DNA of 64,000 bases, taken from contig NC_011959.1 of assembly GCF_000021685.1 (NCBI RefSeq), positions 248,001 through 312,000 of the forward strand, in the 5' to 3' direction. The notes beneath the pieces were generated by a model. That model had not been told where the DNA came from, did no database searches, and saw only the letters and a program-made list of their open reading frames with translations. Shown piece by piece: positions 1 to 8,216 of this stretch (positions are counted from its first letter, which is position 1; every line of letters starts with the position of its first letter). Position numbers and translations under genes: made by a program. The stretch comes from Thermomicrobium roseum DSM 5159. GTDB taxonomy: Bacteria; Chloroflexota; Chloroflexia; Thermomicrobiales; Thermomicrobiaceae.

Positions 1-518
1 CTGCCGTCCGGTAAGCGCCAGTTCCCGTCCCAGCTGAGCGGTTGCTCCAAGGCCTGGAGCTGCGCCGGGGTGGGGTGGAGAAGATCGAGGAGCAGGAGCC
101 CGCCTGTGGTCATGACACGATGCAGTTCGGCCAGCGCTCGTTGCTGGGCAGTCCGATCGAGGAGATGGAGGAACCCGTTCAGTGCGATGATGGCGAGCCG
201 GTAGAAACCGTCGGCCAGTGGCCGGAGATCGACCGCGTCGGCCTGGAACAGCTGGACATGCTCGAGTCCCTCGGCACGGAGACGTTCGCGAGCGCGGGCC
301 AGCATAGCGGGGGAACGATCGACGCCGTGAACGGTGTATCCAGACCGGGCCAGCGGCGCGAGTAGCCGACCGGTTCCACAGCCGATCTCGAGGATCGGAT
401 CGCCGGTGCGCTGCGCGAAGGCCAGATAGACCTCGATGTCGTCGCTGAAGCGCGCGAACTCGAGGTCGTAATAGTCGGCGATGATCTCGTAGGCGTCGAT
501 CGTCTCGCCCATCCCCAT
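1..518 (-). CDS. Class I SAM-dependent methyltransferase (5' part; runs off the window)
   Basis: The frame is open from the left edge to two candidate ATGs, 516-518 and 510-512 (M-G-M-G-E-T-I-D). It carries the methyltransferase motif I as EIGCGTGRLL at about residues 45-55 and a conserved acidic region further on (VDLRPLADGF). The N-terminal Y-E-I-I-A-D-Y-Y-D-L is typical of the Methyltransf_25/11 families that begin with a short helix before the Rossmann fold. The C-terminal part lies outside the window, so the substrate cannot be guessed. It is divergent from smpB, with about 160 bp between them. Confidence 0.8.
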   Translation of the reverse strand, partial: MGMGETIDAYEIIADYYDLEFARFSDDIEVYLAFAQRTGDPILEIGCGTGRLLAPLARSGYTVHGVDRSPAMLARARERLRAEGLEHVQLFQADAVDLRPLADGFYRLAIIALNGFLHLLDRTAQQRALAELHRVMTTGGLLLLDLLHPTPAQLQALEQPLSWDGNWRLPDG

Positions 519-682
519 CCAGTGTACTCAGCGAGGCCACCGAGTGCGCGGATCGGCTGCTGGCTGGATCGATCGGTGGCAACCCAGCAGAACGCTCGTT
601 GCCTGGAGGCATCGTGTTGTCCTGTATCGTGGCTGGCGGAAGATGTCTGGAGCGCACCGGCGTGGCGGAGTAGGATTGAGGC

Positions 683-1165
683 ATGAGCAAGGGAACAGCC
701 AAGAGCCGCGAGGGCGAAAAGGTCATCGCGGTCAACCGTAAGGCGTACCACGACTATTTCATCGAAGAAGAGTTGGAGGCGGGCATCCAGCTCACCGGCT
801 CGGAGATCAAGTCGATCCGGGCTGGGCGTGTCAACCTCCGCGATGCCTACGCGCGCATCGAGGACGGTGAACTCTGGCTCATCGGTATGCATGTCAGCCC
901 GTATCCGGGTGCCAGTGGGAAGCACCAGCACGATCCGACGCGTCCGCGCAAACTGCTGGTGCACAAGCGGGAGCTAGACTATCTCCGCGGCAAGCTGGAA
1001 AAGCGTGGGTATACGCTCGTGCCGCTCCGGCTGGTCATCCGTCGGGGCTTGGCCAAGATCGATCTCGGCCTGGCGCGCGGCAAGAAGCAGTACGACAAGC
1101 GCGAGGCGATCGCCGAGCGGGAGGCGCGGCGCGAGATCGAGCGGGCGATCAGCCCACGGTGGTGA
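683..1165 (+). CDS. smpB: SsrA-binding protein SmpB
   Basis: SmpB binds tmRNA and carries it to stalled ribosomes for trans-translation. The 160-residue product has the family landmarks: N-R-K-A-Y-H-D-Y-F near residue 18, LTGSEIKSIRAG, then VNLRDAYARI, and a basic C-terminal tail (GKKQYDKREAIAEREARREI) that folds into a helix in the mRNA channel. The usual length is 150-160. The ATG at 683 follows a purine-rich stretch (GGAGTAGGATTGAGGC). The tmRNA gene lies 184 bp downstream on the same strand, the classic smpB-ssrA neighbourhood. Confidence 0.97.
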   Translation: MSKGTAKSREGEKVIAVNRKAYHDYFIEEELEAGIQLTGSEIKSIRAGRVNLRDAYARIEDGELWLIGMHVSPYPGASGKHQHDPTRPRKLLVHKRELDYLRGKLEKRGYTLVPLRLVIRRGLAKIDLGLARGKKQYDKREAIAEREARREIERAISPRW

Positions 1166-1292
1166 CGGTTCGGGCCTGACGGGAGCGATTTCCCGGAGAA
1201 GGAGCCGATGCGCGTCGCGCGAGCGCAGTGCGCTGGCGAGGACGCGAAGATCGGGCGAGCGCCCGGCTGGGCCGCCGGACAGGGCTGACCTC

Positions 1293-1321
1293 TTGGCAGA
1301 ATACTCCGAATGCGGTATACT
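1293..1321 (+). promoter_or_regulatory. Promoter of the tmRNA gene
   Basis: A -35 box TTGGCA (1293-1298), a 17-bp spacer and a -10 box TATACT (1316-1321) lie 28 bp upstream of the mature tmRNA 5' end. This predicts a start near 1328 with a short leader to be removed by RNase P. tmRNA therefore does not depend on smpB transcription. Confidence 0.75.
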
Positions 1322-1349
1322 TTCGTACGCGCTCGCGACGACGAGCCCT

Positions 1350-1702
1350 GGGGATGACTGGATTCGACAGGGCCGTAGGTGCGAGGATTGCAGGTCGAGG
1401 TCGCCCACGAACTCGTAAAAAGGGGCAGCCAAGTAACTGGCGAGCGCGAACTCGCTCTGGCTGCGTAATTCACGCAGCCACGTCTGCCCGGACCCTTCCC
1501 TGGTGGGTTCGGAGCGGGCGCCGCAAGACCGGGGTGCCCCTGGCCCAAGCGCCGGTGCGGGCCAGGTCAAGCGTGATCCGGCTCGGCTGACCGGGATCCT
1601 GTCGGTGGGAGCCTGGCAGCGACAGTAGAACACCGACTAAGCCTGTAGCATATCCTCGGCTGAACGCTCTGGACGGGGGTTCGACTCCCCCCATCTCCAC
1701 CA
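1350..1702 (+). ncRNA. ssrA: Transfer-messenger RNA (tmRNA, SsrA)
   Basis: The 5' end GGGGATGACTGGATTCGACA and the 3' end GGGTTCGACTCCCCCCATCT..ACCA form the tRNA-like half: GGGGATG (1350-1356) pairs with CATCTCC (1692-1698), followed by A and an encoded CCA (1699-1702). The tag reading frame is best placed at 1439-1468 and encodes GERELALAA followed by TAA. The preceding AGTAACT resembles the conserved resume context, so the resume codon would be GGC (Gly). The tag ends in the proteolysis signal LAA. Placement of the resume codon is inferred; the C-terminal LALAA-stop is direct. Confidence 0.95.
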
Positions 1703-1705
1703 GAA

Positions 1706-1738
1706 AGCGCCTCGGCAGCTTGTCGGGGCGCTCGTTTT
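1706..1738 (+). terminator. Rho-independent terminator of tmRNA
   Basis: Arms AGCGCC (1706-1711) and GGCGCT (1727-1732) form a stem around an internal region, followed by CGTTTTC. It begins four bases after the tmRNA CCA. Confidence 0.75.
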
Positions 1739-2100
1739 CTGCACCCCGCGCGGCGCGAAACGCACGAGGTCGCTGGGCGAGCGCGAGGGATGCTCTTTGC
1801 CGCGTTTCACCGGGCGATCGGTGCCGGTGAGAAGCGTCCGTCCTCGCATTCCCGGTCGAGACTGTGGGGCACGTCGCCGTTCTTCCGAGGCGGATGCGTC
1901 TCACCGGACGCCATCGTCTTGGTCCTCGCTCTCTCGCGACGACCGGTCCGTCACGTTGGTCGCTTGTCGATCGCCGTTTTGCGGAGATTCCGCCTGTCGT
2001 GCGACAGGAAGCAACTCGGCATAGCAGCGTGGCTGCTTGCTTGCCGCCCAGCGATCACCTGGCCAGGCTGGCCACCGCTCGCACGGCGGAACACGCGGAC
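1739..2100. other. Intergenic stretch without a recognisable gene
   Basis: Open frames exist on both strands but have arginine/serine-rich out-of-phase composition, no Shine-Dalgarno sequence and no domain I recognise. Nothing else was seen. Confidence 0.5.
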
Positions 2101-2325
2101 TCAGACGTGTCCGACCCGGAGCAGCGTCAACTCGTATGCTTCCCCGACCCGGCGCACACTGAAAAGGCATCCAGCGTATCGGATCGTTGTTCCATCAGGA
2201 ACGTCCGGCGGAATCGGCACGATGCGGGAGTGGACTGGGATGCGGATCGGAAGAAGTTCCATCGTCCGCTCCCGATCCTCTTCCCGATACGGCGTGTGTT
2301 CACCGCAACGTGGACAATAACCCAT
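2101..2325 (-). CDS. Small zinc-ribbon protein
   Basis: This 74-residue product starts MGYCPRCGEHTPYREED, a Cys-x-x-Cys knuckle followed by a beta-rich body (residues 20-70). Only one Cys pair plus one Cys in the body (Y-A-G-C-L-F) is present, so metal binding would need other ligands or a dimer. The ATG at 2323-2325 follows GAGAGAGGGTGAGCG. It lies 14 bp downstream of the membrane-protein gene at 2340-2693 and is the last gene of a three-gene operon. Function unknown. Confidence 0.7.
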   Translation of the reverse strand: MGYCPRCGEHTPYREEDRERTMELLPIRIPVHSRIVPIPPDVPDGTTIRYAGCLFSVRRVGEAYELTLLRVGHV

Positions 2326-2339
2326 TCGCTCACCCTCTC

Positions 2340-2693
2340 TCACCTGGCACGCTGACCCTGCTGGCCTCCGAAATACGCAGCGACCCCGCTCAGTGTGCCG
2401 GCGTAGATGGCAGCCCCGACGCCGAAAAACCAGAGTGTCGCGGTTCCCAACTCCAGATGGGCGAGTACCGGAAGGATGAAGCCGACCACGAGACCAGCTG
2501 CCGTCGCCTCGACGAGGCCGAGCACGAACGCCTCTCCAGCGCGCAGTTCTCCGACGACGCCGGCGGCAAAGCCACCGATCAGTGGCGACAGTGGTCCCAA
2601 GACGAGGTGCAAACCCGGCGGAAGGATGCTCAGGACCATCACCGCGAGCGCGACACCGAGACCCTTGATCAGACGCCAAACAGTGCGCGTCAT
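2340..2693 (-). CDS. Small integral membrane protein
   Basis: A 117-residue protein with about four hydrophobic segments (residues 10-30, 34-48, 53-78, 85-110) rich in Gly/Ala, of the kind annotated as DUF5518-like or unknown membrane protein. Its start overlaps the end of the EVE-domain gene by 4 bp (2690-2693), so the two are translationally coupled. It is followed by the zinc-ribbon gene. No enzymatic motif is visible. Confidence 0.75.
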   Translation of the reverse strand: MTRTVWRLIKGLGVALAVMVLSILPPGLHLVLGPLSPLIGGFAAGVVGELRAGEAFVLGLVEATAAGLVVGFILPVLAHLELGTATLWFFGVGAAIYAGTLSGVAAYFGGQQGQRAR

Positions 2694-3166
2694 GGGGCAA
2701 CGCTCTGCCTATTCGCTGCCTGGACCAGCGCTGTGCGGATCAGCTCGTAATCATGCTCGTCGATGCGATGAAGCTGCCCTTGGAAGGCTAATCGCCAATG
2801 GTCTTTTGGCCATTTCTGGACATGATGAAGCTGAAGGGCGATGTCTTCAGCAGGAAGATACACACCAGGAGGTAGAGCGATCTCCGGTTCGATCTGGACA
2901 CGCCACGGATAGTCTTCCGCCGCTTTTTTGGGGTCCTTGCTTTTCCAGATCGGTGTGTGATCCTCGAAAGCGTCCGAGGTGACCCGAGCAATGGCAGCGA
3001 AGCCCTGGATACCGGTCACATAGTAGACGAGTCGATCACCAGGACGCATCGCCTCAGCCTTCTTGCGGTGACGCGACTTGAAGCCCTGGACGGTGAAGCC
3101 GTGCGCCTGCGTCGCCTCCAGGTTCTCGGCCGATCCGACGAGGATCCAGTACTGCGGCTCAGCCAT
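2690..3166 (-). CDS. EVE-domain (PUA/YTH-like fold) protein
   Basis: The 158-residue product matches the EVE family: N-terminal Y-W-I-L-V-G-S-A-E-N, then FKSRHRKKAEAMRPGDRLVY, a core motif near YVTGIQGFAAIARV, and a PWRVQIEPEIAL strand. EVE domains are PUA-like folds related to YTH and are thought to bind modified nucleobases in DNA or RNA. It is close to full length for a single-domain EVE protein. It is first in a compact minus-strand operon with a membrane protein and a zinc ribbon. The role of the cluster is unknown. Confidence 0.88.
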   Translation of the reverse strand: MAEPQYWILVGSAENLEATQAHGFTVQGFKSRHRKKAEAMRPGDRLVYYVTGIQGFAAIARVTSDAFEDHTPIWKSKDPKKAAEDYPWRVQIEPEIALPPGVYLPAEDIALQLHHVQKWPKDHWRLAFQGQLHRIDEHDYELIRTALVQAANRQSVAP

Positions 3167-3597
3167 CAGTCTTCCCTTCCCGCATCGCTCGTTCTGCCCG
3201 TCACCAGTCTACTGCGGATCCGCACGGGGTGCTCGGCAGGATATTCCGAGCGTGCGACCAGTGGTCTCGCCGCACGAGAGGAGAGCAGCGCAACCTCGCC
3301 GTGACCGTTGGCTCGTGAGAGCAGGAGCGCTCTGACCCATGCGGTCACCTCTCGAAAAGGCTCGAACGCGACGATCCGTCGTCGCCGCGGCGAGGAGTTC
3401 CGGTGACTGGGGCGGACGGGAAGGAACGATCCGTTCACTCGGCGGCGACCGAATCCTGACTGTCGCTCTTGCCAGGTCGGCGAGGATGGAGCGACCACGT
3501 GTTCAGCAGGGGAGTCGATCGGAGGAGCCGAACGATCGGTGCCCTGGCCCGAGCGTCGCTCGGACCAGGGCACTCCCGTGGAGGGAGGGACGTCGTT
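3167..3597. other. Intergenic stretch with a strong hairpin, no gene seen
   Basis: No convincing coding frame. The only structure is a long hairpin at 3539-3573: outer arms GTGCCCTGG/CCAGGGCAC with inner CCGAGC/GCTCGG. It lies 25 bp past the stop of the DUF2267 gene and could end that transcript, although no T tract follows. Confidence 0.5.
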
Positions 3598-3990
3598 TCA
3601 GCGCGGTCCTTCCCACTCGAAGAGCGGTGCGTAATCGGGACCGAGCTGATGCTTGACGTCCTCGATTTCGCCGGCACTGACCGCTTCTTGGACGACGCTC
3701 ATGACCGCACGAGCCCAGAAGGCGGCTTCCGGCATCGGCGCGTGCAGTCGCTCAGCGACACGCTCATAGAACTCCTTGAGAGACATGTGCCGTCCCTCAC
3801 CGGCATGAGGATATTCTAAGATGTAGTCCTTTACGATCATCGGGAGTTGTGCGGCCAGGTCTTTCGCTTCGCCCCCAGCTAGCCGCTCCGCGAGCGTCTC
3901 CAAGACGGCACGAGTGACCCGTTCCGCTTCGCCCCGAGAGGCCAAACGTGCCCGATGCTGGACCTTGCCGATGAATTCGTCGAACTGCAT
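3598..3990 (-). CDS. DUF2267 family protein
   Basis: This 130-residue helical protein contains MQFDEFIGKVQHRARL at the N terminus and the repeat-like ETLAERLAGGEAKDLAAQLP, hallmarks of DUF2267 (two tandem four-helix units). The ATG at 3988-3990 is preferred over the one at 3994-3996 because the Shine-Dalgarno AGGGAGG sits 7 bp upstream of it. DUF2267 proteins are common in stress-associated operons, but their biochemical role is not established. Confidence 0.85.
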   Translation of the reverse strand: MQFDEFIGKVQHRARLASRGEAERVTRAVLETLAERLAGGEAKDLAAQLPMIVKDYILEYPHAGEGRHMSLKEFYERVAERLHAPMPEAAFWARAVMSVVQEAVSAGEIEDVKHQLGPDYAPLFEWEGPR

Positions 3991-4175
3991 AGCCATCCCT
4001 CCCTGCCTCATCGACTCGTGCACATCCAGCATGCCCGAGCGCGCTGGTTCGTGCAAGCGCTCGCCTTGTCGTCTTCCGGATGCGAATCGACTCGTGCGGA
4101 GCGCAACGAGCAGAACCGCTGGCAGGCAACCTCGGGTGGTTCCCTGGTTACCGGGACGCTCGGACACGATCGACT

Positions 4176-5030
4176 TCACAGACGGTAGACCCGCTGGGCG
4201 TTGCCACCGAAGATCGCTGCCCGTTCCTCGGTCGTGAGCCCGGCGGTGAGCGCTTCGTAGGTGCGGAACGTGCTGAGATAGTCAGCGGCCAGCGTCGCCA
4301 CCGGCCAATCGCTCCCCCAGAGGAGGCGCTGTGGCCCGAACCGGTCGAGTGCGAAGTCGACGACTGGACGGAGCGTCTCGACCGTCGGACGTGGGCCGGC
4401 CTCGGTCAGGAGACCGGAGAGCTTGCACCAGATGGTGGGATAGGGGACGAGCGCTGCCATCCGCTCGCGCCACAACTGGAGGTCGCCACTCGCGATGGGT
4501 GGCTTGGCCAAGTGGTCGACGACGAGCGTGAGATCCGGGAAGCGTTCGGCGAGGCGTGGAACATGGGGAAGATGCTCGACGCGAACCAGAAGGTCCAGGG
4601 TGAGGCCACGTTCGGCGACCGCAGCGATACCGCGTTGCACGGCGGGTGAAGCCAGCCAGTCCGGATCGGGGACGTTCTCGGCCGTCGCTCGGACGCCGCG
4701 GAAGGCAGGATGACTCGCCAGGCGGTCGAGCTGCTGATCGACCTCTGGCGCGGCGAGGTCGACCCAGCCGACGACGGCGACGATCCAGGGATACCGCTCG
4801 GCGAGCGAGAACCACCACTGGTGATCCCACTCGGAGCGCGCGGCCTGCACGATGACGATGCGATCGACACCGGCAGCCAGCCGCTGCGGATCGAGGTCAT
4901 CCGGCGTGAAGCTCCGCCGCAATGGGCGGAGCTGCTCGACCAGGTCGGGTGTCATCCAGTAGAGATCGGACCGCTCGATGTCCCAGAAGTGGACGTGCGT
5001 GTCAGTGATCGGCACGCCGGCGATCGGCAT
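4176..5030 (-). CDS. Amidohydrolase_2 family hydrolase, probable sugar lactonase
   Basis: A 284-residue TIM-barrel metal hydrolase with the metal-binding motif DTHVHFWD (residues 9-16), a conserved His in VVDHLAKPP (about 170-178) and the Asp of GSDWPVA (about 240-246). This pattern is shared with L-fuconolactonase and 2-pyrone-4,6-dicarboxylate lactonase relatives. It is the last gene of the sugar operon and overlaps the aldo/keto reductase gene by 29 bp. After an SDR-type sugar 1-dehydrogenase and a mutarotase, the likely step is hydrolysis of the aldonolactone. Exact substrate inferred from context only. Confidence 0.88.
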   Translation of the reverse strand: MPIAGVPITDTHVHFWDIERSDLYWMTPDLVEQLRPLRRSFTPDDLDPQRLAAGVDRIVIVQAARSEWDHQWWFSLAERYPWIVAVVGWVDLAAPEVDQQLDRLASHPAFRGVRATAENVPDPDWLASPAVQRGIAAVAERGLTLDLLVRVEHLPHVPRLAERFPDLTLVVDHLAKPPIASGDLQLWRERMAALVPYPTIWCKLSGLLTEAGPRPTVETLRPVVDFALDRFGPQRLLWGSDWPVATLAADYLSTFRTYEALTAGLTTEERAAIFGGNAQRVYRL

Positions 5031-6018
5031 CCTCGCTTCCTCCCTCTCCGGTCGCGACGAGCTGGCCTGTCTGTGGGTCGTAGGGAAGCGGTTCGACCTG
5101 GTTCAGTTCGTCCCACAAGGCATCCGGGATCGGCCAGGTGGCGAACTGGATCGTTTGGGTGACACGCTCCGGTCGGCTCATACCGACGATCGTGGCGCTG
5201 ATGCGAGGATCGCGCAGCGAGAACTGCAGGGCCGCCGCGGCCAGCGGGACACCGTAATGGGCGCAGACCGCCTCGATCGTCCGCGCGCGCTCGATCTCGT
5301 CAGGCCGTGCCTCGCGATACGCATAGCGGGGGAACGCACTCGGTCCTTTGGCGAGGAGGCCGCTTCCATAGGGCGCGGCATTGACGACGGCGACTCCAAG
5401 TTCGTTCGCACGCTGGATCAGCGGCTCGGCCGTCCGGTTGAGGAGCGTGTATCGATTGTGGGTGATGACCACCTCGAATACGCCGGTTTCGATGTAGGCG
5501 ATGAGCATATCGATCGGACCAGCGGCCACCCCGACATGCTCGATGACTCCCGCATCGCGGAGCGCGAGCAGTGCCTCGACCGGACCGCCGGGTGCCATCG
5601 CCTCAGCCACCGACAAGCCAGCGTGCTCGGGGTCGTGAAAATAGACCAGCTGGAGCCGCTCGAGCCCGAGCAGGCGGAGGCTGCGCTGGACCGAGCGGCG
5701 GACTTGCTCAGCGTCGAAGCGGCCGGTGGCCAGATCGCGGTCGGCCTTGGTCGCCAGAACGTAGCCAGGTGGAAGGCCACCGAGTTCGCGGAGGACGATC
5801 CCGATGCGTCGCTCGCTCTCACCGTCACCGTACGCAGCCGCAGTATCGAGGAACGTGATCGGGCTGCTGAAGATCGCGCGCAGAGTCGCCAGAGCCTGCT
5901 CTTCCGGCACGCGGTAGCCGAACGCTTCGGGCATATCGCCGAGCGGCGCGCAACCCGCGCAGACGCTGCTGACCTCGAGTCCCGTGCGGCCCAGTACGCG
6001 ACGAGGCAGCGACATCAT
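5002..6018 (-). CDS. Aldo/keto reductase (aldose 1-dehydrogenase / L-fucose dehydrogenase type)
   Basis: A 338-residue AKR. Catalytic tetrad residues are visible: Asp and Tyr in LDTAAAYGDGESE (about residues 50-62), Lys in LATKADR (about 83-89) and His in VYFHDPEH (about 125-132). The GDGESERRIG sequence is typical of the D-threo-aldose/L-fucose dehydrogenase branch. The start at 6016-6018 overlaps the mutarotase stop (ATGA), implying translational coupling. It would oxidise or reduce a sugar at C1 in the cytoplasm with NAD(P)(H). Having both this enzyme and an SDR in one operon suggests two redox steps or two substrates. Confidence 0.88.
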   Translation of the reverse strand: MMSLPRRVLGRTGLEVSSVCAGCAPLGDMPEAFGYRVPEEQALATLRAIFSSPITFLDTAAAYGDGESERRIGIVLRELGGLPPGYVLATKADRDLATGRFDAEQVRRSVQRSLRLLGLERLQLVYFHDPEHAGLSVAEAMAPGGPVEALLALRDAGVIEHVGVAAGPIDMLIAYIETGVFEVVITHNRYTLLNRTAEPLIQRANELGVAVVNAAPYGSGLLAKGPSAFPRYAYREARPDEIERARTIEAVCAHYGVPLAAAALQFSLRDPRISATIVGMSRPERVTQTIQFATWPIPDALWDELNQVEPLPYDPQTGQLVATGEGGSEDADRRRADH

Positions 6019-6395
6019 GACCGGGGTTCCCTTTCCTGCGCGAGGCCGTGACGGTGCTGCGGCCAATCCAGGTCGAAGACGAGCTCCATCGGTGCCCACC
6101 ATTCGTCGGGGTTCGCCTCGGGCGCGCGTTCCTGGAGCGTCGCCATGAGGCGGTTCCACTCGGCTGAGACAGGGTCCTCGTTCACGCGCGAGAAGTCGCG
6201 TGCGAGATCGAACGCGTCGTCGGTTTCGATGTACATGAAAAGCCGACGGCCGCGCAGAAAGATCCGCATCGTGTGGATCCCGACTTCGCGGATCCGGGCG
6301 CACACCTGCGGCCAGACCGCCTGGTGGTATTGGATGTAGGCCGCGATCGCGTCCGGATCGTCGCGCAGGCAGAGGGTGAGACCATAGCATTTCAT
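6015..6395 (-). CDS. rhaM: L-rhamnose mutarotase
   Basis: This 126-residue protein matches the RhaM family: MKCYGLTLCLRDD, then a YIQYHQAVWP motif with the catalytic His, an R-I-F-L-R-G-R-R-L-F-M-Y-I-E-T strand, and C-terminal WWAPMELVFDL. RhaM interconverts alpha and beta anomers of L-rhamnose. The ATG at 6393-6395 follows GAGGAGGTCGGGCCG. Its presence is the best clue that the operon handles rhamnose or a related 6-deoxy sugar. Confidence 0.92.
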   Translation of the reverse strand: MKCYGLTLCLRDDPDAIAAYIQYHQAVWPQVCARIREVGIHTMRIFLRGRRLFMYIETDDAFDLARDFSRVNEDPVSAEWNRLMATLQERAPEANPDEWWAPMELVFDLDWPQHRHGLAQEREPRS

Positions 6396-6408
6396 CGGCC
6401 CGACCTCC

Positions 6409-7161
6409 TCACTGGGCGAGCCAACCACCGTCGATGACGAGAATGCTGCCGGTCACCGCGGCGGCCTCATCGGAAGCCAGGTAGAGCGCGGCTGCCGCGA
6501 CCTCCTCTGGCTGCACCAGGCGCCCCATCGGTTGGCGCGCTTCCAGTGCTCGGCGTGCGGCGACCGGATCCGGTTCTCGCGCGACCAGTCGCTCGACCCA
6601 CGGGGAGTCGACGGTTCCTGGGCAGATGCAGTTACAGCGGATGCCTTCGCGGACATAGGCGATGGCGATCTGTTTGGTCAAGGTGACGACAGCTCCCTTG
6701 CTCGCGCAATAGGCGGCTCGCTTGGGGATACCGATGAGGCCGGCGACCGACCCGATATTGATGATCACGCCCGAGCGGCGGGCGAGCATGCTGGGAAGCG
6801 CATACTTGCAGCACAAAAAGACTCCACGCACATTGACCGCGAAAACGTTCTCCCACTCGGCCAGATCAGTCTCGACGAGATCCTTCGTCGTGCCGATCCC
6901 GGCGTTGTTCACCAAAATGTCGAGGCGACCGAAGCGGTCGAGTGTCCGCTCCATGAGCGTGCGCACGCTCGCTTCATCGCGCACATCGACGTGGTCGGGA
7001 ACGATGCGTTCCGGTGCCCGCCGGGCTGTTTCCTCGGCCGCAGTGGCGTCCAGATCCGCTGCGATGACGAGTGCACCGGCGGAGGCGAACCGCTCGGCTA
7101 TTGCACGACCGATCCCGGAACCAGCACCGGTCACGAGGGCGATACGGTCGTGGAGTTGCAT
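6409..7161 (-). CDS. Short-chain dehydrogenase/reductase, probable sugar 1-dehydrogenase
   Basis: A 250-residue classical SDR: cofactor motif TGAGSGIG (residues 10-17), NNAG (about 84-87), catalytic YCASK (about 152-156), and the usual C-terminal TGSILVIDGG. An Asp at the end of beta-2 (AADLDA) favours NAD. The ATG at 7159-7161 has AGGAGG 11 bp upstream. In an operon with a mutarotase, lactonase-type hydrolase and sugar ABC transporter, oxidation of L-rhamnose (or another aldose) to its lactone is likely. Confidence 0.9.
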   Translation of the reverse strand: MQLHDRIALVTGAGSGIGRAIAERFASAGALVIAADLDATAAEETARRAPERIVPDHVDVRDEASVRTLMERTLDRFGRLDILVNNAGIGTTKDLVETDLAEWENVFAVNVRGVFLCCKYALPSMLARRSGVIINIGSVAGLIGIPKRAAYCASKGAVVTLTKQIAIAYVREGIRCNCICPGTVDSPWVERLVAREPDPVAARRALEARQPMGRLVQPEEVAAAALYLASDEAAAVTGSILVIDGGWLAQ

Positions 7162-7180
7162 CGGCCTGCCTTCCTCCTGT

Positions 7181-8206
7181 TCATCCGCGCACGGCACCGA
7201 GCAGAAGACCGCGCGCGATGTACCGCTCGAGGACGAGTGCGAGCGCGATGACGGGTGCGATCATGAGCAGGATGAGGACCGACATGTACCACCACTGTGG
7301 ACCGCGCGTCGCGTTCTGCGCTGCCACGAGCAAGGGCATCGTTTGCGCCTTGGCGCTGCTCAGGAAGAGGGCGAGCAGGTACTCGTTCCAGGCCAGGACG
7401 AAGATGAACAGAAATGTCGCGACGAGACCGGGTAGAGCGAGCGGCAGAACGATCCGCCAGAGAATTTGGTAGCGGTTAGCCCCGTCGATCGCGGCACTCT
7501 CTTCCAGTTCGATCGGGATCGTGTGGAAGTAGTCACGCAGTAGCCAGACGGCGATCGGGAGGTTCGCCGCGACATAGGACACGACGAGTGCCGTCCGCGT
7601 ATCCAACATGCCGAGCCGCTGGAAGAGAATGTAAATCGGGATCACGATGGCAACCGGTGGAAGCATCCGCTGCGAAATCATCCAGAAGGCGATGTCGGCA
7701 TTGCCGAGCTGCGGACCAGCTGCACGCCGCAAGGCGGTTGCACGGGCGAGGACGAACGCTCCCAACGCACCGGCCACCGCCAATGGCCACGGCAGTCCCA
7801 GTTGGATACCGATGCCAGCGAGAATCGCGCCAGCGAGAAAGACGACGACGCTGGCCAGTCGGACGCGATAGGTGAAGCGACTCAGCCCGTAAGTCGCTGC
7901 GGCACCGAGGAGCAAGGTAAGGATGGAACTGGTTCCTCCGACGATAACCGTATTGAGATACGGGCGAAGCGTATCGTTGCCGAGATCGACCAGGATGTAG
8001 TGCCAGGCATGCAGCGAAGGCTGGAAGTCAACGAACGGCAGATAGGTTGGTCCTTCGTTGACATGAACTGGAAGCTTGAAGGCGGTGATGGCCAACCAGT
8101 AGAGCGGAAAGAGAACGACCGCTGCCCAGAGAGACAGAATGGCGTAGGACACGAGGGCGGCGAGGGGTCCAGGGCGAGTCGGGCTAGTCTGCCAGCGGAG
8201 TGCCAT
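7181..8206 (-). CDS. Carbohydrate ABC transporter permease (MalG type)
   Basis: A 341-residue inner-membrane permease with the EAA loop E-E-S-A-A-I-D-G-A-N-R-Y about 100 residues from the C terminus. It is longer than the usual 270-280 residues. An extra pair of hydrophobic segments (about residues 116-158, starting VVVFLAGAILAGIG) is inserted between the second and third canonical helices. It lies 10 bp downstream of the partner permease. No ATPase gene lies in the operon, so an MsmX/UgpC-type shared ATPase elsewhere is presumed. Confidence 0.92.
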   Translation of the reverse strand: MALRWQTSPTRPGPLAALVSYAILSLWAAVVLFPLYWLAITAFKLPVHVNEGPTYLPFVDFQPSLHAWHYILVDLGNDTLRPYLNTVIVGGTSSILTLLLGAAATYGLSRFTYRVRLASVVVFLAGAILAGIGIQLGLPWPLAVAGALGAFVLARATALRRAAGPQLGNADIAFWMISQRMLPPVAIVIPIYILFQRLGMLDTRTALVVSYVAANLPIAVWLLRDYFHTIPIELEESAAIDGANRYQILWRIVLPLALPGLVATFLFIFVLAWNEYLLALFLSSAKAQTMPLLVAAQNATRGPQWWYMSVLILLMIAPVIALALVLERYIARGLLLGAVRG

Positions 8207-8216
8207 GACGATCCCC

